Positions 41,899 to 50,737 are shown, counted from the stretch's first letter. The stretch is DNA of 64,000 nt from Prauserella flavalba (GCF_003202235.1 NZ_MASU01000003.1:173501-237500); one strand, 5' to 3'. Translations and numbers: made by a program. The notes: a model not told the origin generated them from the sequence alone.

Positions 41899-42846
41899 TC
41901 AGTCCACTGTCGCCAGGGGGCCCGGGACGAAATCGGGGTCCACCTGGTCGGCCAGGTCCGCACCCGCCCACGAACGCGCGTTGCGCAGGTGGAACTCCAC
42001 CGCCTGCGCCTGGTACCTCTCCCAGTCGCGCTCGGTCGCATCCACTGTGGACAGCATGGTGCGCAGGGTGCCGAGGTTGTGCGGCTCCAGCTCGCCGATC
42101 GGCCGCGCCTGCCCGCGCTCGGCGGCGCGCACGTGCTTCGACGTGCCGACCCAGCCGAGCAGATCGGCGCCCACCGACTCGCGCAGGAAGTCCACGTCGT
42201 CCTCGTCGGTCACCTTGTTGCCCACCACGGCGAGCCGGACGCCGAAGTCCCGCGCGTACTCCGTGTACTGCCTGTAGACGCCGACGCTGCGCACGGTCGG
42301 CTCGCACACGAGAAAGGTCACGTCGAAGCGCGTGAAGAGACCCGAGGCGAACGCGTCGGCGCCCGCGGTCATGTCCACCACCACGTATTCGCCCTGGCCG
42401 TCGACGAGGTGGTTGAGCAGGAGCTCCGCCGCGCCGGTCTTCGAGTGGTAGCAGGCGACACCAAGGTCGTCCTCGGCGAACCGGCCGGTGACGGCCAGCC
42501 GCACGCCGGCCACGTCGCGGAAGCAGGCGTCGGTGATCGGGTTGTGCTCCCTCGGCGTCATCAGCCGCGACCCGCGCCCCGGCGGCGTCGTCTTGATCAT
42601 CGCGTCCGCGCTCGCGATCCGGGGGTTGTCGCCGCGCAGGTACTCCTTGATCATCGGCAGGTTGTCGCCGAGGGTCGGCAGCGCGTCGGCCTGCTCCTGG
42701 CTCGCGCCGAGCGCCACGGCGAGGTGCTGGTTGATGTCCGCGTCGATGGCCAGCACGGGGAGCCCGGCATCGGCGAGGGAGGAGGTGAACAGCGAGGCCA
42801 GCGTGGTCTTGCCACTGCCGCCCTTGCCGACGAAGGCGACCTTCAC
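41899..42846 (-). CDS. CooC/ParA-like P-loop ATPase (MinD superfamily)
   Basis: GTG 42846 has AGGAG 6 nt upstream; a TTG two codons earlier is also in frame. The 315-residue protein has the deviant Walker A GKGGSGKTT at about residues 8-16, then LAIDADINQHLAVALG, and VVVDMTAGADAF as switch II/Walker B. The closest type is CooC, the ATPase that inserts nickel into carbon monoxide dehydrogenase, but no such enzyme gene is nearby, and relatives in actinobacteria are widespread without it. It is monocistronic; its stop is next to the repeat array. Confidence 0.82.
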   Translation of the reverse strand: MKVAFVGKGGSGKTTLASLFTSSLADAGLPVLAIDADINQHLAVALGASQEQADALPTLGDNLPMIKEYLRGDNPRIASADAMIKTTPPGRGSRLMTPREHNPITDACFRDVAGVRLAVTGRFAEDDLGVACYHSKTGAAELLLNHLVDGQGEYVVVDMTAGADAFASGLFTRFDVTFLVCEPTVRSVGVYRQYTEYARDFGVRLAVVGNKVTDEDDVDFLRESVGADLLGWVGTSKHVRAAERGQARPIGELEPHNLGTLRTMLSTVDATERDWERYQAQAVEFHLRNARSWAGADLADQVDPDFVPGPLATVD

Positions 42847-42946
42847 GAGCAACTCCTGAAAGTGAGACCGGTTTTCATTAGCTGGGTGGCAAGGTACACC
42901 CGCGAGGTGCGGACCCGATCAGGTCATGTCCACGGCGGGACGGCGT

Positions 42947-42952
42947 TAGGGT
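42947..42952 (+). promoter_or_regulatory. Candidate leaderless -10 element TAGGGT before the RNB gene
   Basis: TAGGGT-N6-GTG (start 42959), the same geometry as at 12562 and 62724. No ribosome-binding site precedes the GTG. Confidence 0.55.
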
Positions 42953-42958
42953 TCAAGG

Positions 42959-44371
42959 GTGGCTCTCGCGGTCCACACGCCGGGCGCCGGCGACTTCGCC
43001 TCGCTGCGCGCCGAGTTCGAGCTGCCGGAATACTTCCCCGCGGACGTGCTGGCCGAGGCCGAGTCCGTCGCCGGCGACCCCACGGGGAACGGGTCCAGGG
43101 AGGATGCGACGGACCTGCCGTTCGTGACCGTCGACCCGCCCGGTTCGAAGGATCTCGACCAGGCTGTGCTCATCGAACCGCTGGCTAGGGGCGGTTTCCG
43201 GGTGCAGTACGCCATCGCCGACATCGCCGCGTTCGTGCCGCCGGGCGGGCCCGTCGACCGCGAGGCTCGCAGGCGCGGGCAGACGCTGTACCTGCCCGAC
43301 GGCAACGTCCCGCTGCACCCGCCCGAGCTGAGCGAGGGCGCCGCGAGTCTCCTGCCCGGCATGGTGCGGCCCTCGGTGCTGTGGACGATCGACACCGATG
43401 CCGGCGGCGAGCCCGTGTCCGTGCATGTCCGCCGCGCGCTCGTGCGCTCGACGGAGCGGTTCGACTACGAGACGGTGGCCGCCGCGCTCGCCGCGGGCAC
43501 CGCGCATCCCTCGATCGCGGCGTTGCCCGTGCTCGGCAGGCTTCGTCGTGAGCTGGCCGTGCACCGGGGCGCGGTCGAGCTGCAACTGCCCGAGCAGGAG
43601 ATCGTCGCCGGACCGGACGGCGGGTGGATCCTCACCCGCCGTCCGCGTCCGGACGTCGAGGCGTGGAATGCCGAGATCTCCCTGCTCACCGGCATGGTCG
43701 CGGCGTCGATCATGCTCGAGGCCGGGGTGGGGGTGTTGCGTACGCTGCCCGAGGCCGACGCCGAGACGGTCAACTGGCTGCGCCGTTCCGCTCACGCGCT
43801 GGGCATCGACTGGCCGCGGGACGCGACCGTCTCCGAGCTGCTGGCGGGGCTCGATCCCCGCAACCCGGCGTCGCTCGCGCTCTACGCGGGCACCACGCGG
43901 CTGCTGCGCGGCGCCGGGTACACCTCGTTCGACGGCGGCAGGCCTTCGGCCGCGGCCCACGCCGGGATCGGCGGCCCCTACGCCCACGTGACGGCGCCGA
44001 TCCGGCGGCTGGTCGACCGGTTCGCGACGGAGGTCTGCCTCGCCGTCACCCACGGCAGGCCCGTGCCGGAGTGGGTCCGCGAGGCACTGGGGGAGCTGCC
44101 CGAGTTGATGAACGCCTCGGACAACCGCGCGGCCAGGGTCGAGCGGGCCTGCCTCGACCAGGTGGAGGCGTGGATCCTCGCCGAGCACGTCGGGCGCACG
44201 TTCGACGCGGTGGTGCTGCGGGCGGAGGAGAACAAGGCGGAGGTGTTCCTGGAGAACCCGCCCGTGCTGGGCAAGTGCAGCGGCACCGGCTTCCCGGACA
44301 GCGGCCGGATCGCGGTGCGGCTGACCTCGGTGGACGTCGAGAAGCGGAAGGTGTCCTTTGAGCGCGCGTGA
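42959..44371 (+). CDS. RNB-domain ribonuclease, minimal type
   Basis: A 470-residue protein with an RNase II/R catalytic (RNB) domain: FVTVDPPGSKDLDQAV near residue 56 is the metal-binding motif, YAIADIAAFVPPGGPVDREA follows, and APIRRLVDRF is the conserved C-terminal element. The motif reads D-x5-D-L-D-Q where RNase II has D-x5-D-x-D-D, so the fourth acid is Gln. No cold-shock or S1 RNA-binding domain is present; the protein is shorter than RNase II (644) and RNase R (>800). It would degrade RNA 3' to 5' if active. The last bases overlap the DUF4326 start, suggesting an operon of three genes. Confidence 0.88.
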   Translation: MALAVHTPGAGDFASLRAEFELPEYFPADVLAEAESVAGDPTGNGSREDATDLPFVTVDPPGSKDLDQAVLIEPLARGGFRVQYAIADIAAFVPPGGPVDREARRRGQTLYLPDGNVPLHPPELSEGAASLLPGMVRPSVLWTIDTDAGGEPVSVHVRRALVRSTERFDYETVAAALAAGTAHPSIAALPVLGRLRRELAVHRGAVELQLPEQEIVAGPDGGWILTRRPRPDVEAWNAEISLLTGMVAASIMLEAGVGVLRTLPEADAETVNWLRRSAHALGIDWPRDATVSELLAGLDPRNPASLALYAGTTRLLRGAGYTSFDGGRPSAAAHAGIGGPYAHVTAPIRRLVDRFATEVCLAVTHGRPVPEWVREALGELPELMNASDNRAARVERACLDQVEAWILAEHVGRTFDAVVLRAEENKAEVFLENPPVLGKCSGTGFPDSGRIAVRLTSVDVEKRKVSFERA

Positions 44372-44738
44372 CGAGTGGACGGAGGCGGAGGAGAAGCTGC
44401 GCGACGAGGTGCTCGCGGGGCGCAGCGTCGCGGTGAACGTGCGGAAGTCCGGACCACACAAGCATCTCGTGCCGTGGCTCGTCGACCACGACCTGATCGT
44501 CTACATCGGACACTCCGGCAATCGTCACTCGTGGCCGCAGTCCGACTTCGCCAACCCCTTCGTCAAGGAGGCCAGGACCGACAGGAAGGCGATGGTCAGG
44601 CACTACCGTGAGTGGCTGAAGGGCAGGCCGGAACTGATCCAGCGGCTGCGCGACGGGGAGCTCTCCGGGCGCGCGCTGGGCTGCTGGTGCGCGCCCGAGC
44701 CCTGTCACGCCGACGTGTTGCTGGAGTACTGCCGATGA
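44358..44738 (+). CDS. DUF4326 protein
   Basis: The start is TTG 44358, 14 bp inside the RNB gene, with GGAAGG about 5 nt upstream. The 126-residue protein is the DUF4326 family: VYIGHSGNRHSWPQSDFANP in the first half and ALGCWCAPEPCHADVLLEY at the end, with a Cys/His cluster (CWC...CH) that probably binds a metal. Function is unknown; the family is often found in phages and near nucleic-acid enzymes. Overlap with the RNB gene and the next gene (ATGA) means translational coupling. Confidence 0.85.
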   Translation: MSARDEWTEAEEKLRDEVLAGRSVAVNVRKSGPHKHLVPWLVDHDLIVYIGHSGNRHSWPQSDFANPFVKEARTDRKAMVRHYREWLKGRPELIQRLRDGELSGRALGCWCAPEPCHADVLLEYCR

Positions 44739-45505
44739 AGGACGACCTCGGAGCCGACGTCCCCCTGCGCGCAACGCCGGGCCGCGTGGTGTCGCTCGTG
44801 CCCGCGCTGACGGAGGCGGTCGAGGCCGCGGTGCCCGGCGTGCTCGCCGGAGCCACCGACTACTGCACGCACCCGCCGGAGCTGGCCGTGCCGCGCGTCG
44901 GCGGGTCGAAGTACCCGAAGGTCGATCGCGTGTTGGACCTGCGGCCGGACCTGGTGCTCGCCAACTCCGAGGAGAACCGGCCCGAGGATGTCGAACGGCT
45001 GCGCGCCGAGGGCGTGCCGGTGTGGGTCATGGCGGCGCCCGCGACCGTCCCGGCCGCGCTCGCGTCGCTGCGGACGCTGCTCACGCAGGGGTTCGGCGTG
45101 GATGCTCCGGGGTGGCTGACCGAGTCCGAGGGGTTGTGGGGCGAGACCGCGCCGCTACGAGCGCGCGCCGTGGTCCCCGTGTGGCGCAAGCCGTGGGTGG
45201 TGCTCGGCCGCGACACCTTCGGCGGCGACGTGCTGCATCGCCTCGGTGTCGCGACCGTCTACGGCGACCACACCGACCGCTACCCGCGCCCGAAGCTCGA
45301 CGAGCTGCGCGGCTGGTTCGACGCGGGTGACGCCGATCTGCTCGTGCTGCCCGACGAGCCGTACGAGTTCACCGCGGGCGACGGCCCCGAGGCGTTCCCG
45401 GGCGTGCCGTACGTGCTGGTGTCGGGCCGTTATCTCACCTGGTACGGGCCGTCGCTCGTGGACGCCCACCGCGAACTCACAGCGGCACTCCGGTCAGCAC
45501 GGTGA
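44735..45505 (+). CDS. Helical-backbone metal receptor (BtuF-like) without signal peptide
   Basis: ATG 44735 overlaps the DUF4326 stop. The 256-residue protein has the two lobes and long helix of the BtuF/TroA class: RVVSLVPALTEAVEAA at the start, YPKVDRVLDLRPDLVLANSE, and later GGDVLHRLGVATVYGDH. It has no signal peptide or lipobox and no ABC permease or ATPase gene beside it, so it is probably cytoplasmic and not part of a standard importer. The family binds vitamin B12, haem or siderophores. The 3' end overlaps the convergent aldehyde dehydrogenase gene by 29 bp. Confidence 0.82.
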   Translation: MKDDLGADVPLRATPGRVVSLVPALTEAVEAAVPGVLAGATDYCTHPPELAVPRVGGSKYPKVDRVLDLRPDLVLANSEENRPEDVERLRAEGVPVWVMAAPATVPAALASLRTLLTQGFGVDAPGWLTESEGLWGETAPLRARAVVPVWRKPWVVLGRDTFGGDVLHRLGVATVYGDHTDRYPRPKLDELRGWFDAGDADLLVLPDEPYEFTAGDGPEAFPGVPYVLVSGRYLTWYGPSLVDAHRELTAALRSAR

Positions 45506-46904
45506 TCCGCTCCTCGGTGAGGTCGGCCATCGCGGCGGCGGGGCCCTCCCTGCCGACGCCGGAGTCCTTCACCCCGCCGTAGGGCATCTGGTCGGCGCGG
45601 AAGCTCGGCACGTCGCCGATCACGACGCCGCCGACCTCCAGCTGTGCCGACGCCGCGAACGCGGTGGGCAGGTCGCGCGTGAACACCCCGGCCTGGAGCC
45701 CGAATCGCGACGCGTTGACGTGCCGGAACGCCTCCTCGACGGAGTCGACGGTGTTGATCGCCACGACGGGGCCGAACACCTCGTCGGCCATCACCCGCGC
45801 GTCCTCGGGCACGTCGGTGAGCACGGTCGGCGCCACGGTGGCGCCGTCGCGTCGCCCGCCGACGGGGCAGCGGGCACCCGCCTCGACCGCGCCCGAGACC
45901 CACGACTCGACGCGCTCCGCCGCGGCCGTGTTGATGAGCGGGCCCACGTCGGTGCCCGCGGAGCGCGGGTCGCCGGTGCCGAGCGCGCGGACCTTCTCGA
46001 TCACGCGCTCCGTCAGCGGCTCGGCGACATCACGGTGTGCGTAGACGCGCTGCACGGACACGCACGACTGACCGGCCTGGTACATCGCGAACGTGGCGAT
46101 GCGGTCGGCCGCGTAGCCGAGGTCGGTCCAATCGGGACAGACGATGACCGCCGCGTTGCCGCCCAGCTCCAGGGTGACGTGCTTGCGGGGTGCCGCGTCG
46201 CGGATGCCCCAGCCCACCGGCACGCTGCCCGTGAACGACACCACCGGCAGCCGGGGATCGGCCACCAGCGCGGCCGACTGGTCGTTGCCGACGGGCAGTA
46301 CCGACCACATGCCCTCGGGGAGGTCGGTCTCGGAGAGCACCTCACCGAGCGCCAGCGCGGTGAGCGGCGTCGCGGGCGCTGGCTTGAGCACGATCGGCGC
46401 GCCGACCGCGAGGGCGGGTGCCACCTTGTGCGCCACCAGGTTCAGCGGGAAGTTGAACGGCGTGATGCCGAGCACCGGCCCCCTCGGCACGCGGCGCACG
46501 AGCGCGATCCGCCCGGTCGCGCCGGGGTCGGTGTCGAGCCGTTGCAGCTCACCCGAGAAGCGGCGCGCTTCTTCGGCCGCCCAGCGGAACGTCGACGCCG
46601 CGCGCCCGGCCTCGGCGCGAGCCCACTTGAGGGGCTTACCCGACTCCGCGGTGATGAGGGCCGCGAACTCCTCGGCTCGCTCCGCGAGCACGCGCGAGAC
46701 GTGGTCCAGTGCACCGGCCCGTACGTGTGCGGGCAGCGCCGCGGCCTCGTGCCGCACGGCGTCGGCGGCGGCCACGGCCCTCTCGATGTCCGCTGTGGAC
46801 GGTACGGCGTGGAGGCCTGCCTCCGCGCCGTCGTAGGGGCTGCGGATCACGACGGTCTCGGCGCCGCTCACCGGCTTGCCCGCGACCCAGAACGGCGCGG
46901 TCAC
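45477..46904 (-). CDS. gabD: Succinate-semialdehyde dehydrogenase-like aldehyde dehydrogenase
   Basis: GTG 46904 overlaps the gabT stop. The 475-residue protein has the aldehyde dehydrogenase landmarks: GITPFNFPLNLVAHKVAPAL, the general-base Glu in LELGGNAAV and the nucleophile Cys in QAGQSCVSVQRV, then DEVFGPVVAI and PYGGVKDSGVGREG near the end. Directly behind a GABA transaminase, it most likely oxidises succinic semialdehyde to succinate, so that GABA feeds the TCA cycle. The gene name is assigned by context; other aldehydes are possible. Confidence 0.85.
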   Translation of the reverse strand: MTAPFWVAGKPVSGAETVVIRSPYDGAEAGLHAVPSTADIERAVAAADAVRHEAAALPAHVRAGALDHVSRVLAERAEEFAALITAESGKPLKWARAEAGRAASTFRWAAEEARRFSGELQRLDTDPGATGRIALVRRVPRGPVLGITPFNFPLNLVAHKVAPALAVGAPIVLKPAPATPLTALALGEVLSETDLPEGMWSVLPVGNDQSAALVADPRLPVVSFTGSVPVGWGIRDAAPRKHVTLELGGNAAVIVCPDWTDLGYAADRIATFAMYQAGQSCVSVQRVYAHRDVAEPLTERVIEKVRALGTGDPRSAGTDVGPLINTAAAERVESWVSGAVEAGARCPVGGRRDGATVAPTVLTDVPEDARVMADEVFGPVVAINTVDSVEEAFRHVNASRFGLQAGVFTRDLPTAFAASAQLEVGGVVIGDVPSFRADQMPYGGVKDSGVGREGPAAAMADLTEERITVLTGVPL

Positions 46905-48232
46905 CGGGCGGCCTCCTCGCGGACGGCCCGCTCCAACACGCTCAGGCCCTCGTCGAGCAGCTCTTCCGGCAGCGTCAGCGGGGGCAGCAGGCGCACCACG
47001 TTGCCGTACGTGCCGCAGGTCAGCACCACCACGCCCTCGGCGTGGCACGCCGCGACGACCCGCTTGGTCGCCTCCGGGTCGGGTTCGGTGGTGCCCGGCT
47101 TGCAGAACTCGGCGGCGAGCATGGCGCCCCGGCCCCGGACGTCGCCGATCACGCCGGTCTCGGCGGCCAGCGCGCGCAGGCGGGGCAGCGCGGCGTCGCC
47201 GATCTTGCGCGCCGCCGCGGCGAGGTTCCGCGTGCGCATCGTCTCGATCGCGCCGAGCGCGGCCGCGCAGGCGACCGGGTTGCCGCCGTAGGTGCCGCCG
47301 AGACCGCCGTAGTGCACGGCGTCGAGCAGTTCGGCGCGGCCGGTGACGGCGGCGAGCGGCATCCCGCCCGCGATGCCCTTCGCTGTCGCCACCAGGTCGG
47401 GCACCACGCCCTCGTCGTCGCATGCGAACCAGTCGCCGGTGCGGCAGAACCCGGTCTGTACCTCGTCGGCCACGAACACGACGCCGTTCGCGGTGCACCA
47501 GCGCGAGAGCGCGGGCAGGAACCCGGGTGCGGGGGCGATGAACCCGCCCTCGCCCTGGATCGGCTCGATCACCACGGCGGCCACCGAATCGGCGCCGAGT
47601 TGCTTCTCGATCCGGTCGATGGCGGCAGCGGCGGCCTGCTCGCCGGTGAGTCCCGGCGCATCGCGGAACGGGTAGGAGCCGTGCACCCGGTAGACCTCGG
47701 GCGCGAACGGGCCGAAGCCGTGTTTGTACGGCATCGATTTCGCCGTCAGCGCCATCGTCAGGTTGGTGCGTCCGTGGTAGGCGTGGTCGAACACCACGAC
47801 GGCCTGCCTGCCGGTGGCGACCCGCGCGATCTTCACGGTGTTCTCCACAGCCTCGGCGCCGGTGCTGAACAGCGCTGAACGCTTCTCGTGCGAGCCGGGC
47901 GTCAGCTCAGCGAGGGCCTCGCACACCTCGATGTAGCCCTCGTACGGCGTGGCCATGAAGCACGTGTGCGTGAAGGCCGACGCCTGCTCGCGGATCCGGT
48001 CCACCACGGCGGGCACGCCGTGGCCGACGTTGGTCACCGCGATGCCGGAGCCGAGGTCGATGAGGGTGTTGCCGTCGGCGTCGGTGAGCAGGCCGCCGTC
48101 GGCGGAGGTGACGTAGACCGGCAGTACCGAGCTGACCCCGTGCGCGACGGCGGCCGCGCGGCGTTCCTGCAGTGCCCGCGAGGCGGGGCCGGGGATCTCG
48201 GTGCGCAAGCGGCGGTGTGTCGTGGCGGTCAT
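46901..48232 (-). CDS. gabT: 4-aminobutyrate aminotransferase
   Basis: A 443-residue class-III PLP aminotransferase. STGAEAVENTVKIAR binds the cofactor phosphate, FDHAYHGRTNLTMALT is the substrate-side loop, VVIEPIQGEGGF and FVADEVQTGF hold the conserved acid, and LVATAKGIAGGMPLAA contains the PLP lysine. It transfers the amino group of GABA to 2-oxoglutarate, producing succinic semialdehyde for the next gene. Length and motifs fit GabT. It is divergent to a PucR-family regulator across a 75-bp gap, which suggests that regulator controls it. Confidence 0.93.
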   Translation of the reverse strand: MTATTHRRLRTEIPGPASRALQERRAAAVAHGVSSVLPVYVTSADGGLLTDADGNTLIDLGSGIAVTNVGHGVPAVVDRIREQASAFTHTCFMATPYEGYIEVCEALAELTPGSHEKRSALFSTGAEAVENTVKIARVATGRQAVVVFDHAYHGRTNLTMALTAKSMPYKHGFGPFAPEVYRVHGSYPFRDAPGLTGEQAAAAAIDRIEKQLGADSVAAVVIEPIQGEGGFIAPAPGFLPALSRWCTANGVVFVADEVQTGFCRTGDWFACDDEGVVPDLVATAKGIAGGMPLAAVTGRAELLDAVHYGGLGGTYGGNPVACAAALGAIETMRTRNLAAAARKIGDAALPRLRALAAETGVIGDVRGRGAMLAAEFCKPGTTEPDPEATKRVVAACHAEGVVVLTCGTYGNVVRLLPPLTLPEELLDEGLSVLERAVREEAAR

Positions 48233-48280
48233 GCCCCCAGGATGAGTCCGGGTCCTGGCCGCGTCAGCCTGCCGGGTTGT

Positions 48281-48302
48281 CCAATTTCGCGCCTAGAATT
48301 GG
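48281..48302. promoter_or_regulatory. Palindromic site CCAATT-N10-AATTGG between gabT and pucR-type regulator
   Basis: The inverted repeat overlaps TAGAAT (48294-48299), the likely -10 of the regulator, whose ATG is at 48308. It is AT-rich against a very GC-rich background. A factor bound here would block the regulator's own promoter and could act on the divergent gab genes. Confidence 0.45.
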
Positions 48303-48307
48303 CCACT

Positions 48308-49756
48308 ATGGCACTCACTCCGCGTGCGCTCGTGGCCCAGCGCCCGCTCGGCCTGCGCGTGCTCGCAGGACGGGCCGGGCTGGACCGCGAGATCACGTGG
48401 GTGCATCCGACGGAGCTGGGCGACCCTTCGCCGTACCTCGACGGCGGCGAACTGCTGCTCACCACGGGACTGACCTTCGGGTCCGGGCAGGCAGGCGACT
48501 ACGTCGCGAGGCTCGTGGGCGCGGACGTGACCGGCCTCGGCTTCGGGGTCGGGCTCAGCCACGCCGAGGTGCCCGCCGAGCTCGTGGGGGCGGCCGAGCG
48601 GGCGGGGCTGCCGCTGCTGGAGGTGCCCGTGCCCACGCCGTTCATCGCGATCACCAAGGCGGTGTCGGCGGCGCTGGCGGCCGAGCAGTACGAGTCGCTC
48701 GTGCGCACGGGCCGCGGCCAGCAGGAGCTGACCAGGACCGCGCTGCGGCGCAGTGGGCCCGGTGCGCTGGTGCGCAGGCTCGCGCAGCTCGTCGACGGCT
48801 GGGTGCTGCTGCTCGACGGTGCCGGCTCGGTGCGGGAAGCCGCACCGGCGTCGGCCCGGTCGTTCGCGCGGCCGCTGCGGGCCGAGCTGGACCGCGTGCG
48901 CACCGGTTCCCGGCTGGCGACCGTGGCGGGCGAGGAGGTGGTGATCCAGGCACTGGGCACGCGCACGCGAGGCTTTCTCGCGGTGGGTGGGCCCGCTCGC
49001 CTCGACGCGGCGGGCCAGCACATCGTCACCACGGCGACGGCGCTGCTGTCGCTCGCGCAGGAGCGGGACCGGGCGCGGGGCGCGATGTTCCGGGGTCTGC
49101 GCGCCGGGTTGCTGCGGTTGTTGCTCGACGGCAGCACGGAGCTGGCGCTCGGCACCGCGCGCACGGTGTTCGGTGAGGCGCCCGCCCTGCCGGGGCCCGT
49201 GGTGGTGCTCGTCGGCACGGCGCGGGCGAGGGCCGCGGCACTGGAGATCCTGGAGAGCGAGCACGAGCGCGCGTTCTTCGCCGAGCACGGCGACACCGTG
49301 GTGGTGCTGGGGGAGGAGCCCGCGGTACTGGAGCTGCCGGAGCGGATCGCCGGGCTGCACGCCGGAGTCTCATCGTCGACAGTGGACGTCGAGCTGGCTC
49401 GGCGGCAGGCCGAGCAGGCCGCCGAGGCGGCGCGGTCGGCGGGCAGGTCGTCGGTGCGCTCCGCAGACCACGCCGCGGAAGGGTTGCTCGCGCTCATCGA
49501 TCCGGCCGCGGCCCGGGCGTTCGCGCGTGAGCTGCTGGGTCCGTTGCGCGAGCACGACGCGACGGGCCGGAGTGAGCTGCTGGAGTCGCTGCGCTGCTGG
49601 CTGGAGCACAACGGGCACTGGGACGCGGCCGCGGCCCGGCTTGGCGTGCACCGGCACACACTGCGCAACCGCATGGCGAAGGTCGCCGAGCTGAGCGGCC
49701 GCGACCTCGGCTCGCCAGGCGTGCGGGCGGAGCTGTGGCTCGCGCTGCAGGTGTGA
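48308..49756 (+). CDS. PucR-family transcriptional regulator
   Basis: ATG 48308 lies 8 nt after TAGAAT and has no ribosome site, so the mRNA may be nearly leaderless. The 482-residue protein has the PucR N-terminal domain (GRAGLDREITWVHPTELGDP and GGELLLTTGL) in the first ~120 residues, a central GGDEF-like/CdaR-type region, and a C-terminal Fis-like helix-turn-helix (NGHWDAAAARLGVHRHTLRN). PucR proteins sense purine or amino-acid breakdown; the divergent gabT-gabD genes make GABA catabolism the probable target. Confidence 0.92.
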   Translation: MALTPRALVAQRPLGLRVLAGRAGLDREITWVHPTELGDPSPYLDGGELLLTTGLTFGSGQAGDYVARLVGADVTGLGFGVGLSHAEVPAELVGAAERAGLPLLEVPVPTPFIAITKAVSAALAAEQYESLVRTGRGQQELTRTALRRSGPGALVRRLAQLVDGWVLLLDGAGSVREAAPASARSFARPLRAELDRVRTGSRLATVAGEEVVIQALGTRTRGFLAVGGPARLDAAGQHIVTTATALLSLAQERDRARGAMFRGLRAGLLRLLLDGSTELALGTARTVFGEAPALPGPVVVLVGTARARAAALEILESEHERAFFAEHGDTVVVLGEEPAVLELPERIAGLHAGVSSSTVDVELARRQAEQAAEAARSAGRSSVRSADHAAEGLLALIDPAAARAFARELLGPLREHDATGRSELLESLRCWLEHNGHWDAAAARLGVHRHTLRNRMAKVAELSGRDLGSPGVRAELWLALQV

Positions 49757-50716
49757 TCAGGTTCGGGCGAAGGAGTCCAGCGCCCGGCGCAGTGCGGCGA
49801 GCATCCCGGGATCGGTGATGGCGTGCCCGGCGCCTTCGAGCAGCACCAGCTCCGAATCGGGCCACGCGCGGTGCAGCTCGTACGCCGTGGTCGGCGGGCA
49901 CACCGCGTCATAGCGGCCCTGCACCAGCACGCCGGGGATACCGGCCAGCTTGCCCGCGTCGCGGATGAGCTGCCCGTCCTCGAGCCACGCGTCGTTGGTG
50001 AAGTAGTGCAGCGCCATGCGCGCGAACGGCACCGCGAACGAGGGCGCGCTGTAGCCCGTGCGGTAGCTCTGCTGCGGCACCACCGAGACGATCGCGCCTT
50101 CCCACGCGCTCCACGCCACCGCCGCCCGCCCGGCGACGGCCCGGTCGGGATCGTCGAGCAGCCGCCGGTACGCGCCGACCAGGTCGCCGCGCTGGTCCGC
50201 GGGCACCGGCGCGAGATAGTCGGCCCACTCCTCGGGGAAGAGGTTCGCCGCGCCGCCGTTGTAGATCCAGTCGAGCTCGCTGCGCCGTGCGGTGAACACA
50301 CCACGCAGCACCAGTTCGCTGACGCGCTCGGGGTGGGTCTCGGCGTAGGCCAGCGCGAGCGTGGCGCCCCACGAGCCGCCGAACACCAGCCAGCGCTCGA
50401 TGCCGAGGTGGTCGCGCAGCTTCTCCAGATCCGAGACGAGGTGCCAGGTGGTGTTGACGGAAAGGTCGGCCTCGGGATCGCTGACGTGCGGCGTGCTGCG
50501 TCCCGCGCCGCGCTGGTCGAACAGCACGATCCGGTACGCCGCCGGGTCGAAGTGGCGACGGCTCAGTGGTGCGCTCCCGCTGCCGGGCCCGCCGTGGAGC
50601 ACCACGGCGGGCTTTCCGGCAGGGTTGCCGCTGACCTCCCAGTACAGGGAGTTGCCGTCACCGACGTCGAGCATTCCCGAGGTGTGCGGCGAGAGTGCCG
50701 GGTACAGCTCGTCCAT
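49757..50716 (-). CDS. pip: Prolyl aminopeptidase (proline iminopeptidase)
   Basis: A 319-residue alpha/beta hydrolase (S33) with the proline iminopeptidase pattern: LHGGPGSGSAPLSRRHFDP for the oxyanion region, catalytic Ser in GGSWGATLAL, Asp in RYDAVCPP and His in GAGHAI. It removes N-terminal proline from peptides in the cytoplasm. ATG 50716 was chosen; a TTG three codons upstream is possible. Upstream lies a perfect 8-bp inverted repeat, and panB is transcribed towards it from the same strand. Confidence 0.93.
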   Translation of the reverse strand: MDELYPALSPHTSGMLDVGDGNSLYWEVSGNPAGKPAVVLHGGPGSGSAPLSRRHFDPAAYRIVLFDQRGAGRSTPHVSDPEADLSVNTTWHLVSDLEKLRDHLGIERWLVFGGSWGATLALAYAETHPERVSELVLRGVFTARRSELDWIYNGGAANLFPEEWADYLAPVPADQRGDLVGAYRRLLDDPDRAVAGRAAVAWSAWEGAIVSVVPQQSYRTGYSAPSFAVPFARMALHYFTNDAWLEDGQLIRDAGKLAGIPGVLVQGRYDAVCPPTTAYELHRAWPDSELVLLEGAGHAITDPGMLAALRRALDSFART

Positions 50717-50737
50717 GTGGCCCAACGCCTTCCGCCG

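Noticed and set aside
41555..43188. Long reading frames across the 21-bp array, encoding repeated CTTRVRE, ARLACGS or VHDSRAG units
   Set aside because: They exist only because the unit is 21 bp, appear in several frames and both strands, and run antisense through the ATPase gene.
46901..48232. Ornithine or acetylornithine aminotransferase instead of GabT
   Set aside because: The immediate aldehyde dehydrogenase partner and the motif set favour GABA transamination, with no arginine-pathway genes near.
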